Shown: positions 24,796 through 34,016, counted from the first letter of the stretch. The stretch: DNA of 39,838 nt from Bradyrhizobium sp. 21 (GCF_023073335.1 NZ_JADPJG010000021.1:1-39838), one strand, 5' to 3'. A program made the numbers and translations. The notes: generated by a model not told the origin, from the letters alone.

Positions 24796-25027
24796 GTGCC
24801 TGATCCTTTTTCGCTGACGATGGTGATCTCTGGCCATCGACATTCTTGACAATGCATTGCGAGATGCGTGTCAGAAGCTAAACGCGAGAAAGCTCAGGTC
24901 GTATAGAGGGCTTGTATTTGAATGGTGATGTCATGTAACATAAGAACATGTAATAGATGTTAATTTGTAAATTTTGTAAAGATTATAGGTCAACAAGATT
25001 GCCCTTGATGCCTCTGGAGACCTGAAA
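24796..25027. promoter_or_regulatory. Divergent control region of aceA and the ScfR-type regulator
   Basis: This 232-base gap is clearly AT-richer than its surroundings, especially 24890-25000. It contains two exact TTTGTAAA copies at 24964-24971 and 24973-24980, separated by one T. It also contains a direct repeat CATGTAAYA at 24932-24940 and 24947-24955. The regulator's relative RamB of Corynebacterium binds TTTGCAAA-like sequences, so the TTTGTAAA tandem is the best operator candidate. It lies about 48 bases upstream of the regulator's ATG and about 170 from that of aceA. Promoter hexamers cannot be fixed. Confidence 0.55.
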
Positions 25028-26473
25028 ATGCCCGCCGGTTCCAGCAAAAAACTCTTCGTCGGCCCGCGCTTCCGGCGGATCCGGCAGCAATTGGGCCTGT
25101 CGCAGACCCAGATCGCCGAGGGGCTTGGGATCTCGCCGAGCTACGTCAACTTGATCGAGCGCAACCAGCGCCCGGTCACCGCGCAGATCCTGCTGCGGCT
25201 GGCCGAGACCTATGACCTTGACCTGCGTGACCTCGCCACCGCCGACGAGGACCGCTTCTTCGCCGAGCTCAACGAGATCTTCTCCGATCCGCTGTTCCGC
25301 CAGATCGACGTTCCCAAGCAGGAACTGCGCGACCTCGCCGAGCTCTGCCCCGGCGTCACCCATGCGCTGCAACGGCTCTACGCCGCCTATGCCGAGGCGC
25401 GCCAGGGCGAGACGCTGGCTGCGGCGCAGATGGCCGACCGCGACGTCGGCACGCGCTATGAGGCCAATCCGGTCGAGCGCGTCCGCGAGCTGATCGAGGC
25501 CAACCGCAACTATTTTCCGGAGCTGGAGCAGGCCGCGGAGACCCTTCGCGACGAACTGAACGTGCCGGCCGAGGAGCTTTATGCGGCGCTCGCGGCACGA
25601 CTGCGCGAAAAGCATTCGATCCAGACCCGCATCATGCCCGTCGACGTGATGCGCGAGACGCTGCGGCGCTTCGACCGCCACCGCCGCCAGCTCCTGATCT
25701 CCGAACTGGTCGATCCGCCCGGCCGCGCGTTCCAGCTCGCCTTCCAGCTCGGCCTGGGCGAATGCGCGCAGCATCTGGAGACCATCATCAGCCGTGCAGG
25801 CCCGCTCGACGACACGCCGCGCCGCCTGTTTCGCATCACGCTCGCCAACTATTTTGCAGCCAGCGTGATGATGCCCTACCCGGCGTTCCTCGCCGCGGCC
25901 GAAGCGCTCAACTACGACATCCATTTGCTGGCGCAGCGCTTCAGCTCCGGCTTCGAGCAGGTCTGCCACCGGCTCACCACCCTGCAGCGGCCGAACGCGC
26001 GCGGCATCCCGTTCTTCCTCTTGCGCGTCGACAATGCCGGCAACGTCTCCAAGCGCTTCTCCTCCGGCACGTTCCCGTTCTCGAAATTCGGCGGCACCTG
26101 TCCGCTATGGAACGTGCACTCGACCTTCGACACGCCGGATCGCCTGCTCAAGCAGGTGATCGAGCTGCCCGACGGCACACGCTATTTCTCGATCGCGCAG
26201 ATGGTGCGCCGCCCCGTCGCGCCGCACCCGCTGCCGCAGCCACGCTTCGCCATCGGCCTCGGCTGCGAGATCCGTCACGCCGCGCGCCTCGTCTATGCCG
26301 CCGGTATCGACCTCGAGAAGACAGAGGGCACGCCGATCGGCGTCAACTGCCGCCTCTGCGAGCGCGAAAACTGCGCCCAGCGTGCCGAGCCGCCGATCAC
26401 GCGCACGCTGATCCTGGACGAGACGACGCGACGCGTGAGCTCATTCGCGTTCTCGAACGCAAGGGAGCTGTGA
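25028..26473 (+). CDS. Short-chain fatty acyl-CoA regulator, ScfR/RamB/PccR family
   Basis: A 481-aa transcription factor. Residues about 11-70 are a Cro/CI-type helix-turn-helix (RRIRQQLGLSQTQIAEGLGI, SPSYVNLIERNQRPVTAQIL). A central ImmA/IrrE-like region (about 190-320; ITLANYFAASVMMPYPAFLA) lacks a canonical HExxH, so it is probably a ligand fold, not a protease. The C-terminal DUF2083 part ends with GVNCRLCERENCAQR, a C-x-x-C-x4-C that may hold a metal. ScfR proteins sense acyl-CoA and control propionyl-CoA, methylcitrate or glyoxylate-shunt genes (RamB, MccR, PccR). The divergent aceA makes acetyl-CoA or glyoxylate-shunt control the likely job. ATG 25028 is preceded by CTGGAG. Confidence 0.9.
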   Translation: MPAGSSKKLFVGPRFRRIRQQLGLSQTQIAEGLGISPSYVNLIERNQRPVTAQILLRLAETYDLDLRDLATADEDRFFAELNEIFSDPLFRQIDVPKQELRDLAELCPGVTHALQRLYAAYAEARQGETLAAAQMADRDVGTRYEANPVERVRELIEANRNYFPELEQAAETLRDELNVPAEELYAALAARLREKHSIQTRIMPVDVMRETLRRFDRHRRQLLISELVDPPGRAFQLAFQLGLGECAQHLETIISRAGPLDDTPRRLFRITLANYFAASVMMPYPAFLAAAEALNYDIHLLAQRFSSGFEQVCHRLTTLQRPNARGIPFFLLRVDNAGNVSKRFSSGTFPFSKFGGTCPLWNVHSTFDTPDRLLKQVIELPDGTRYFSIAQMVRRPVAPHPLPQPRFAIGLGCEIRHAARLVYAAGIDLEKTEGTPIGVNCRLCERENCAQRAEPPITRTLILDETTRRVSSFAFSNAREL

Positions 26474-26518
26474 GGGGCGGCTGCGTGTTTGGCGATAAAT
26501 CGGCGCAACAAACTCGCC

Positions 26519-26636
26519 GTCGTCCTGGCGAAAGCCAGGACCCATAACCACCGAACCATCGGGCAAACGAAGGCGACTGCCACTCATCGCAAAACCTCTC
26601 CCTGGGGTAATGGGTCCTGGCGTTCGCCAGGACGAC
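26519..26636. repeat. Inverted palindromic repeat element, copy A
   Basis: A 31-base left arm (26519-26549, GTCGTCCTGGCGAAAGCCAG...) and a 31-base right arm (26606-26636) are inverted copies with two mismatches, enclosing 56 bases. Each arm is itself a small palindrome (CCTGGCGAAAGCCAGG). The left arm is nearly identical to that of copy B at 33812. It lies between the convergent regulator gene and the 97-aa gene. Such CCTGGCG...CCAGG elements are common in Bradyrhizobium genomes. Confidence 0.85.
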
Positions 26637-26664
26637 ATCGGGGAGAGGCCGTCGCAACCGTCTC

Positions 26665-26958
26665 CTACGCCAGCGTATGCACGATTACCGGCCCCGCGGC
26701 GGCGCTGGCGTGGCCGGCGAGCAGCGGGCCGAGATCCTTCTCGATCCAGGCGATCGCGCGCCGGTTCGCCTCCTCCGCCTGCTCGAACTTGTCGAAGATC
26801 GAGATCGCGGTGACCGTGTCGTCGCCGGCATAGACGACGTAATAGGCGCGGAAACCGTCGACGTCGCTGATGATCGGAACGGCGCCGTCCTTGATGCGGC
26901 GCGCCAGCTCTTCGGCGCTCCCGCTTTTCGCCTTGGCCTGACGGATGGCGGCATACAT
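26665..26958 (-). CDS. Small ABM-like (antibiotic biosynthesis monooxygenase-type fold) protein
   Basis: A 97-aa protein with a strong ribosome site (TAGGAGG) before ATG 26958. The pattern MYAAIRQAKAKSGSAEELAR, DVDGFRAYYVVYAGDDTVTA and ISIFDKFEQAEEANRRAI fits a dimeric alpha-beta ferredoxin-like fold of the ABM/YgiN type. Members range from haem-degrading enzymes to monooxygenases and many have no known reaction. No catalytic residues can be assigned here. It stands alone, divergent from the secreted HExxH protein. Confidence 0.6.
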   Translation of the reverse strand: MYAAIRQAKAKSGSAEELARRIKDGAVPIISDVDGFRAYYVVYAGDDTVTAISIFDKFEQAEEANRRAIAWIEKDLGPLLAGHASAAAGPVIVHTLA

Positions 26959-27187
26959 GGCATCCTCCTACCGGCTGTCTCGATTTACGAGCCTGGTGCC
27001 CGCACCGCATGGTACGCCGAAGCGCGGCGCCGATCCACGCTTGGTTAACCCGGCACTAATCCGCCTCCGCGATCTTCAACCAACGATTAAGCACGCCTCA
27101 ACATCGCTGCCCTAGTCTCGCCCCACTCACTTTTCGCAAACAACGGTGGCCTATTCTGCCGGGCGAAGTGACATCAGGGGGTTCATC

Positions 27188-27988
27188 ATGCGCATTGCGT
27201 TGCTGCTGACCGCGACCATTGTCGGCGCGCTTTTCGCCGGTCCATCCAACGCCGGATCGCTCGATGCTGGGGCAGCGCAGGCGCTGCCCCCGGGCTTCCA
27301 GAGCTACCGTGGTTACATGTTCGACATATCGGAGAACTCCGATCGCAAGGACGTCGACAAGCTCACCGAGAATCTGAAGAGCCAGATCGACGTGGTCGAG
27401 GCTGCCGGCCTGTCGCCGCGCGTGCTGCGCTTCTTCCGCACCGTCCCGATCATTGCGAGCGAGCTTGCCTGCCTCGACGAAGGCGCCGCGACCGCGTGCT
27501 ACGGCCGGGTCGCCCCGAACGTCGAGCGGAGCGTGCCGCGGACGCTGACGGTCTGGGACCATGCCACGCAGCGCTGGACCAATCCCAATGCCGTCGACCT
27601 CGCGGTCGATTCGGGCCTCGGCGTGATCATGCTGCGGCCGGACATGATGCGTTACGAGAAGGAGGCCGTGCTGCTGCACGAGCTCCTGCACGCCTATCAC
27701 GCGCGGCTGTTGCCGGACGGCTATGCCAACAAGGGCGTGATCGGCTATTACGCCTATGCCAAGTCCAAGGACCTCCTGCCCAAGGAAGCCTACGCGCTGA
27801 AGAATCACATGGAGTTCTTTGCGGTGACCGCCAGCATTTTCCTGGCCGGGAAGAGCGAATTCCACGACCCGAAGTCGCGCGAGGCGCTCAAGGAGAAGAT
27901 GCCGGACTATTACAAATATCTGGTCGGCGTGTTCGGCTTCGACCCCGACCCGGCAGCTTCGAGCGGCCCGGTGGCCTCGCTGAAGTAA
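27188..27988 (+). CDS. Secreted HExxH putative metallopeptidase, family not recognised
   Basis: A 266-aa protein. ATG 27188 has AGGGGG upstream; a longer in-frame start is less likely. A signal peptide (MRIALLLTATIVGALFAGPS, cleavage near NAG) indicates export. The zincin motif HELLHAYH (164-171) is followed about 40 residues later by NHMEFFAVTASIF, where E209 would be the third zinc ligand as in gluzincin-type peptidases. This resembles the lethal-factor-like ATLF pattern. Four Cys residues (95, 104 and nearby) could give a disulfide. The substrate is unknown. A strong terminator follows. Zinc binding is likely; proteolysis is inferred only. Confidence 0.65.
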   Translation: MRIALLLTATIVGALFAGPSNAGSLDAGAAQALPPGFQSYRGYMFDISENSDRKDVDKLTENLKSQIDVVEAAGLSPRVLRFFRTVPIIASELACLDEGAATACYGRVAPNVERSVPRTLTVWDHATQRWTNPNAVDLAVDSGLGVIMLRPDMMRYEKEAVLLHELLHAYHARLLPDGYANKGVIGYYAYAKSKDLLPKEAYALKNHMEFFAVTASIFLAGKSEFHDPKSREALKEKMPDYYKYLVGVFGFDPDPAASSGPVASLK

Positions 27989-28012
27989 GCCAAAAAGCGT
28001 CGAACCACCAAG

Positions 28013-28046
28013 AGAGCCGCGAGAAATGCGCGGCTCTTTTGTTTTG
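28013..28046 (+). terminator. Rho-independent terminator after the HExxH gene
   Basis: Nine-base perfect GC-rich arms at 28013-28021 and 28029-28037 (AGAGCCGCG...CGCGGCTCT) with a 7-base loop are followed by TTTTGTTTTG. This is a canonical intrinsic terminator, 25 bases after the stop codon. Confidence 0.9.
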
Positions 28047-28151
28047 TAAACCGGAAGCTGCGGATGACTCCCGGCAGGGAATTGCCAAGGCGGGGCCCGA
28101 TCTGCATAGTCCCGCCCGCATCGACACTGTTTTCGAAGAGGATAGAACAAA

Positions 28152-28499
28152 ATGGCGGACGCCGACCTGGATGTCGTGATCCGGCAACTGGCCAGACAGC
28201 TGCATACGGGCCTGATGACCCGCGCCAAGGAGCGGCGGGATCGCTTCACCGGCCTTGCGGCCAAGGCCAAGGGCAAGGAGACCGGCGACCGCTTCAAGAT
28301 GATGGCCAAGGCCACCATGGAGCAGGCCACCGCCGCCGCCAAGCGCCTGCAGATGTCCGCCGACAATGTGGCCGACAGCTATGCGCGGTCGATGCGAATT
28401 GCCGCCAGCACGCCGGTCGCGGCGAAGGTGGAGAAGAAGGCCGCCAAGGAAAAACCGGTGAAGCCGGCGAAGAAGGCCAAAGCCAAGAAGTCGAAGTAA
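28152..28499 (+). CDS. Small basic protein with lysine-rich H1-like tail
   Basis: A 115-aa protein; ATG 28152 has GAGGA upstream. Residues 1-88 are predicted helical and polar (LARQLHTGLMTRAKERRDRF, DRFKMMAKATMEQATAAAKR). The last about 27 residues are almost all Lys, Ala, Pro and Val (EKKAAKEKPVKPAKKAKAKK), like the tail of histone H1 or bacterial H1-like proteins. There is no signal peptide. A nucleic-acid-binding role is plausible from charge alone. It is probably its own transcript, since the preceding gene ends in a strong terminator. Confidence 0.6.
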   Translation: MADADLDVVIRQLARQLHTGLMTRAKERRDRFTGLAAKAKGKETGDRFKMMAKATMEQATAAAKRLQMSADNVADSYARSMRIAASTPVAAKVEKKAAKEKPVKPAKKAKAKKSK

Positions 28500-28513
28500 T
28501 CGCAGCTCTCCTT

Positions 28514-28653
28514 CCTTCTCCCCTTGTGGGAGGAGGTAGCGCGAAGCGCCGGATGAGGGGTTATTTCCACTCAAGACTGTTCGTGGGGATAGACACCCCT
28601 CACCCGTCTCGGCGCTGCGCGGCGAGCCACCCTCTCCCACAAGGGGAGAGGGG
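28514..28653. repeat. Inverted palindromic repeat element, copy C (different family)
   Basis: The left arm (28514-28561; CTTCTCCCCTTGTGGGAGGA...) and right arm (28595-28653; ...CTCTCCCACAAGGGGAGAGG) are imperfect inverted repeats around an AT-richer centre. The GGATGAGGGGT / ACCCCTCACCC ends pair as well. This is a widespread extragenic palindromic type in alphaproteobacteria. It sits between the convergent Lys-rich gene and TPR gene. Confidence 0.8.
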
Positions 28654-28678
28654 AAGCGCCGCACGCGATTCTAGATTT

Positions 28679-29320
28679 TCACCTTCTCGGCGCGGCCACG
28701 CGGGTCGGCTCGGCGCTCGCGAGTTCGGCGAGTTTTGCGCGGGCCGCATCGCGGGTGCTGGCGCCCTTGCCCGCGGGAAGCGCCAGCGCGGCCTCGAAAT
28801 CGGCGCGCGCGTCGTCGGCCTGGCCGCGGGCGAGGAATGCGAGGCCGCGATCGAGGCGGACCTGGGCATCCGAGGGGGCGAGCCGGGCCGCGGTGTTGAA
28901 GCTCAGGATGGCGCGGTCGAGATCGCCGGCGGCGGCGAGCGCGAGACCGCGCTGGTGGTAGGGCGCGGCGAGCCTGGGATCATGCGCGATCGCCTCGTCG
29001 TAATCCTCGATGGCGAGCGCGAGGTCGCCGTTCTGCCGGCGCGCCTGCGCGCGGTCGCGGTAGAGCGAGGCGCGGTTGGGATTGAGGTGGATGGCCTCGT
29101 CGAAATCGGCAATCGCCCGCCGCCAGTCGCCATGGCGCAACGCGATCCGCCCGCGCCCTTCATAAGCGAACGCGATCAGCGAGCCGCGCAGCGGCGAGAA
29201 GCCGATCACCGCCGAGCAGATGTCGGGATCGTCCTCGTCCCCGCAATTGACGACCGTGTGCGTGGACAGGCCGATGAGCACGCCCAGGACGATCAGCAAT
29301 GGTACCGCAGCTTTGGTCAT
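28679..29320 (-). CDS. TPR-repeat protein with N-terminal membrane anchor
   Basis: A 213-aa protein. An N-terminal hydrophobic segment (AAVPLLIVLGVLIGLSTHTV) serves as anchor or uncleaved signal. A short acidic Cys-containing stretch (VNCGDEDDPDICSAVIGF) follows, then three to four TPR units (GDWRRAIADFDEAIHLNPNR, GDLALAIEDYDEAIAHDPRL, GDLDRAILSFNTAARLAPSD). The TPR part is probably periplasmic. TPRs mediate protein contacts; the partner is unknown. The DPDICSAVIGF block recurs in hypothetical alphaproteobacterial TPR proteins, in my recollection. Confidence 0.75.
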   Translation of the reverse strand: MTKAAVPLLIVLGVLIGLSTHTVVNCGDEDDPDICSAVIGFSPLRGSLIAFAYEGRGRIALRHGDWRRAIADFDEAIHLNPNRASLYRDRAQARRQNGDLALAIEDYDEAIAHDPRLAAPYHQRGLALAAAGDLDRAILSFNTAARLAPSDAQVRLDRGLAFLARGQADDARADFEAALALPAGKGASTRDAARAKLAELASAEPTRVAAPRR

Positions 29321-29454
29321 TTTCGACGGCGGCAGGCAGAGGGCCGGCCACGCATCCCCTTTCGAACGAATAGTCTCGCCGGGGTGTTAGCACCGGCCGG
29401 GACCGTCCTGTGTGCATCAGGTCACAAAGCGCGCAAATTCCTGATGGTTTCGTA

Positions 29455-30399
29455 TCAGCCCCAAGGACCACGTGACGGACCACGTGAAGAGGAGCGGCCC
29501 CAGGGACTTCGCGGCGGATAGTTCTCGTTGGCACCGACCGACGGCGACGCCTGCGCGCCCAGCTCGGCCGCGAGTTGCTGAAGCGCCGCGATACGATTCT
29601 GCGTCGAGGGGTGGGTCGTGAACAGATTGTCGACGCCGTGGCCCGACAGCGGATTGATGATGAACATGTGCGCGGTGGCGGGATTTCGCTCCGCCTCGAC
29701 GTTCGGGAGCTGATGCGCCGCGCCCTCGATCTTGACCAGCGCCGACGCCAGCCACATCGGCTGCCCCGCAATGCGCGCGCCGAGATTGTCCGCGGCGTAT
29801 TCGCGGGTGCGGCTGATCGCCATCTGCACCAGCATGGCCCCGATAGGGGCGAGGATCATCATCAGGATCGAGCCGACGATGCCGGGACCGTTGTTGTCGC
29901 GATTGCCACCGAAGAACATGCCGAACTGGGCGAGCATGGAGATGGCACCCGCAATGGTCGCGGTAACGGTCATCAGCAGCGTGTCGTGATGCTTGATATG
30001 GGCGAGCTCATGGGCGATCACGCCGGCGAGCTCCTCGCGGCTGAGCTGGTTCATCAGCCCGGTGGTGACGGCCACCGCAGCGTTTTCCGGATTGCGCCCG
30101 GTCGCAAACGCGTTGGGCTGCGCCTCGTCCATCAGGAACACGCGCGGCATCGGCAGCGAGGCGCGGGCCGCGAGTTCGGCGACGAGCCCGACCAGCTCCG
30201 GCGCGCTGCTGCGGTCGACCTCATGGGCGCCGTACATCGAGAGCACCATGCGATCGGAGTTCCAATAGGTGAAGAGATTGGAGGCCGCCGCAATGACGAG
30301 CGCGATCATGGCGCCCGAAGCACCGCCGATCAGATAGCCGACGCCCATGAACAGGGCGGTGAGGCCTGCGAGCAACATTGCGGTGCGAAGATAGTTCAT
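29455..30399 (-). CDS. htpX: HtpX membrane metalloprotease
   Basis: A 314-aa integral-membrane zinc protease that degrades misfolded membrane proteins. ATG 30399 has GGGAG upstream. Two N-terminal helices (residues about 5-40) precede the catalytic HELAH (130-134, in VIAHELAHIKHHDTLL). Two further helices and REYAADNLGARI supply the third zinc ligand. The substrate-contact segment QPNAFATGRNPENAAVAVTT is a family hallmark. The C-terminal tail PWGRSSSRGPSRGPWG is a short Arg/Gly/Pro-rich extension not needed for catalysis. Confidence 0.95.
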   Translation of the reverse strand: MNYLRTAMLLAGLTALFMGVGYLIGGASGAMIALVIAAASNLFTYWNSDRMVLSMYGAHEVDRSSAPELVGLVAELAARASLPMPRVFLMDEAQPNAFATGRNPENAAVAVTTGLMNQLSREELAGVIAHELAHIKHHDTLLMTVTATIAGAISMLAQFGMFFGGNRDNNGPGIVGSILMMILAPIGAMLVQMAISRTREYAADNLGARIAGQPMWLASALVKIEGAAHQLPNVEAERNPATAHMFIINPLSGHGVDNLFTTHPSTQNRIAALQQLAAELGAQASPSVGANENYPPRSPWGRSSSRGPSRGPWG

Positions 30400-30606
30400 G
30401 GCCGTCTCCCAAGGCCGGCCGTGGTCGCTGGGGGCGTTGCGGGCCGGCGAGCATGAGGTAGGGATGACCCCCGTCCGCGTGCAAGGTTTCAAGGTGCGTC
30501 GCGGAGCCGCGGCACTTGCCCAACATTGCTTTTCCGGGATGGTTTGAGGCGCTCAATTCCCTTAAGCTTTGGCAAGATTCCCCACGTGCGCTCCCCCGGA
30601 AACCTC

Positions 30607-31908
30607 ATGCTCCAGACCCGACTTGCGATCGCGGCCGTCACTCTTGTTGCGTTGTCTGCAACCGCCTCTGCCCAGTTCGCGCCACCACCCGCAAAGCCGG
30701 CTGCCCCCAGGGCCACCGCGCCCTCGCCGCGCGCGGCGTCGTGCCATAACGGCGCGAGCTTCGATCGCTTTCTGGCCGACGTGAAGCAACAGGCGGTGGC
30801 CGCCGGCGTGTCGCAGCGGACGATATCGGAGGCCTCTCCCTACCTCGTCTACGACCAGGGCATCGTCAACCGCGACCGCGGCCAGCGCGTGTTCGGCCAG
30901 CTCTTCACCGAATTCGCCGGCCGCATGGCCGCGCCCTATCGCATGCAGAACGGCCAGCAGCACATCAAGCAACACGCGGCGGCGTTCGCGCGCGCGGAAA
31001 AGGAATATGGCGTGCCGCCGGCGGTGATCGCCGCGTTCTGGGGTCTGGAGAGCGATTTCGGCGTCAACATGGGCAATCTGCCGACACTGAAATCGCTGGT
31101 GTCGCTGGCCTATGACTGCCGGCGCTCGGAGATGTTCGTGAACGAGACCGTCGCTGCACTGAAGATCATCGACCGCGGCGATCTCACCCCCGACGAGATG
31201 GTTGGCTCCTGGGCCGGCGAACTCGGCCAGACCCAGTTCCTGCCCGTGCACTACGTCAACTATGCCGTCGATTATGACGGCGACGGACGACGCGACCTGC
31301 TGCGCAGCGAGGACGATGTGATCGGCTCGACTGCGAACTACATCGCCAACGGCTTGAAGTGGCGGCGCGGCGAGCCGTGGCTCGAAGAGATCAAGGTGCC
31401 TCAGAACCTGCCGTGGGATCAGACCGATCTCACGGTGCAGCAGCCGCGCTCGAAATGGGCGCAGCTCGGGGTGACCTATCCCGACGGCCGGCCGCTGGCG
31501 AACGACAATCTCGCGGCCTCCGTGCTGCTGCCGATGGGACGCTTTGGTCCGGCCTTCATGGCGTACCCGAATTTCGCGGCTTACACCGAGTGGAATAACT
31601 CGCTGATCTATTCGACCACGGCGGGCTATCTCGCCACCCGCATCGCGGGCGCGGCGGCGATGCGCAAGCCGACCACGCCGGTGGCGCAACTGCCGTTCAA
31701 CGAGCTCAAGCAGTTGCAGCAGCTTCTGGTTCAGAACGGTTTCAACGTCGGCAAGGTCGACGGCGTGCTGGGCCAGCAGAGCCGCGCCGCCGTGAAGGCA
31801 ATGCAGATCAAATACGGCCTGCCGGCCGATTCCTGGCCGACCGCCGAGCTTTTGACCCGGATGCGGGGCGGTACGGCACAGGTGCAGCCTGGAGCGACGA
31901 TCCGGTAG
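30607..31908 (+). CDS. Lytic murein transglycosylase (MltB family) with peptidoglycan-binding domain
   Basis: A 433-aa periplasmic enzyme. The signal peptide ends near ASA|QF (about 22). A Pro/Ala linker is followed by the catalytic domain with FWGLESDFGVNMGN (general acid E148) and GSWAGELGQTQFLPVHYVNY, the MltB/SLT family-3 signature. DGDGRRDLLRSEDDVIGSTA, in the same region, resembles the Ca-loop of MltB. The C-terminus (about 370-425, LKQLQQLLVQNGFNVGKVDG) is a peptidoglycan-binding domain 1. It cleaves the MurNAc-GlcNAc bond to give anhydro ends. It is divergent from htpX across about 207 bases. Confidence 0.93.
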   Translation: MLQTRLAIAAVTLVALSATASAQFAPPPAKPAAPRATAPSPRAASCHNGASFDRFLADVKQQAVAAGVSQRTISEASPYLVYDQGIVNRDRGQRVFGQLFTEFAGRMAAPYRMQNGQQHIKQHAAAFARAEKEYGVPPAVIAAFWGLESDFGVNMGNLPTLKSLVSLAYDCRRSEMFVNETVAALKIIDRGDLTPDEMVGSWAGELGQTQFLPVHYVNYAVDYDGDGRRDLLRSEDDVIGSTANYIANGLKWRRGEPWLEEIKVPQNLPWDQTDLTVQQPRSKWAQLGVTYPDGRPLANDNLAASVLLPMGRFGPAFMAYPNFAAYTEWNNSLIYSTTAGYLATRIAGAAAMRKPTTPVAQLPFNELKQLQQLLVQNGFNVGKVDGVLGQQSRAAVKAMQIKYGLPADSWPTAELLTRMRGGTAQVQPGATIR

Positions 31909-32016
31909 AATTTTCGCGCTGCACAAGCCGGTCCTGCGATTGTATTTTTCCATGACGTTCCCATGTGAGTGGCTCAGGTTTCTCCTGAGTTTTCCCACAA
32001 TCAGAGCGAGCATCAC

Positions 32017-32520
32017 ATGTCCTTCCACGACGCCGTCGTCCCCGCCTATCTGCAAATGCTGAACAGCATGACCAGCCTGCTCACCAAGGCTGAAGCGCAT
32101 TGCGCGGCCAAGAAGGTCGATCCGAGCGTCCTGCTGGGCTCCCGCCTGTTTCCGGACATGCTGCCGCTGTCAAAGCAGATCCAGCTCGTCAGCGATTTCG
32201 CCGCCAAGGGCTGCGCCCGGCTGACCCACAGCGAGGTGCCCGCGACGCCCGACACAGAGACGAGCTTTGCGGAATTAAAGCAGCGCCTGGCGAAGACCAT
32301 CGATTATGTGAAATCGTTCAAGGCGGAGCAGTTTGAGGGCGCCGACAGCAGGGACGTCACCTTCCCGGCCGGCCCGGACAAGTCCATCACCATGAAGGGT
32401 CAGCAATTCCTGAGCGCGTTCTCGCTGCCCAACTTCTATTTCCACGCAGCGACCGCCCACGGGCTCCTGCGTCACAACGGCGTCGAGATCGGCAAGCGCG
32501 ATTTCATGGGCCAGAACTAA
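32017..32520 (+). CDS. DUF1993 family protein
   Basis: A 167-aa cytoplasmic protein; ATG 32017 is chosen by family start and a weak GAGCGAG upstream. The pattern LLTKAEAHCAAKKVDPSVLL, GSRLFPDMLPLSKQIQLVSD and FSLPNFYFHAATAHGLLRHN is DUF1993, a DinB-like helical-bundle family. DinB relatives bind a metal with three His; here candidates are H28, the HAATAH pair and others. No reaction is known. A strong terminator follows 15 bases after the stop. Confidence 0.85.
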   Translation: MSFHDAVVPAYLQMLNSMTSLLTKAEAHCAAKKVDPSVLLGSRLFPDMLPLSKQIQLVSDFAAKGCARLTHSEVPATPDTETSFAELKQRLAKTIDYVKSFKAEQFEGADSRDVTFPAGPDKSITMKGQQFLSAFSLPNFYFHAATAHGLLRHNGVEIGKRDFMGQN

Positions 32521-32535
32521 AGCGGATGATTCAAG

Positions 32536-32578
32536 CGGCCGCGGCGAGGAGATCGAATCTGTCGCCGCGGCCGATTTT
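32536..32578 (+). terminator. Intrinsic terminator after DUF1993
   Basis: Perfect 12-base arms at 32536-32547 and 32562-32573 (CGGCCGCGGCGA / TCGCCGCGGCCG) with a 14-base loop are followed by ATTTT. It starts 15 bases after the DUF1993 stop. The stem is stable; the U-tract is short. Confidence 0.8.
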
Positions 32579-32704
32579 GCACATGATTTATGCTGCGTGG
32601 AGCTCAGCGCGCAGCTCGCCTGCACTTTCCGTATGGCTCGTCCCTTGCGCCGATTGCCGCGATGCACAAGTGTTCCGGACCTCTCATCGCCCGGAAGCAT
32701 TCTC

Positions 32705-33805
<1,101 letters not shown>

Positions 33806-33811
33806 CATAGT

Positions 33812-33950
33812 GTCGTCCTGGCGAAAGCCAGGACCCATTACCCCGCTGAATGTGTTGCAGGAGGCTGTCGCCAAAGCACGGCGCGTCAACTTAGGATGGG
33901 GGTAACGGGTCCTGGATCAGCGCTCGCGATGCTCGCTTGTCCAGGACGAC
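33812..33950. repeat. Inverted palindromic repeat element, copy B
   Basis: The left arm (33812-33842) is nearly identical to copy A's left arm (one mismatch over 31 bases). The right arm (33901-33950) pairs at GGTAACGGGTCCTGG and CCAGGACGAC, but has an inserted 25-base centre with its own GCGCTCGCGATGCTCGC symmetry. The arms enclose 58 bases. It is between the convergent OYE gene and the glycerol-transporter operon. Confidence 0.85.
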
Positions 33951-33967
33951 GTCGGCGTTGACAGACC

Positions 33968-33997
33968 AAAAAAAGGCCGGGATTGCTCCCGGCCTTT
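33968..33997 (-). terminator. Intrinsic terminator of the glp operon
   Basis: Perfect 11-base arms at 33972-33982 and 33987-33997 (AAAGGCCGGGA / TCCCGGCCTTT) have a 4-base loop and a run of seven A at 33968-33974, which becomes the U-tract on the minus strand. It begins 20 bases after the glpV stop, so it terminates the glp operon. Confidence 0.92.
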
Positions 33998-34016
33998 CGT
34001 CGTTATGAGACGCAGC

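Noticed and set aside
22732..24849. A 705-codon plus-strand frame opposite aceA and DUF4170
   Set aside because: The sense strand encodes unmistakable isocitrate lyase; the antisense composition is shadow-like.
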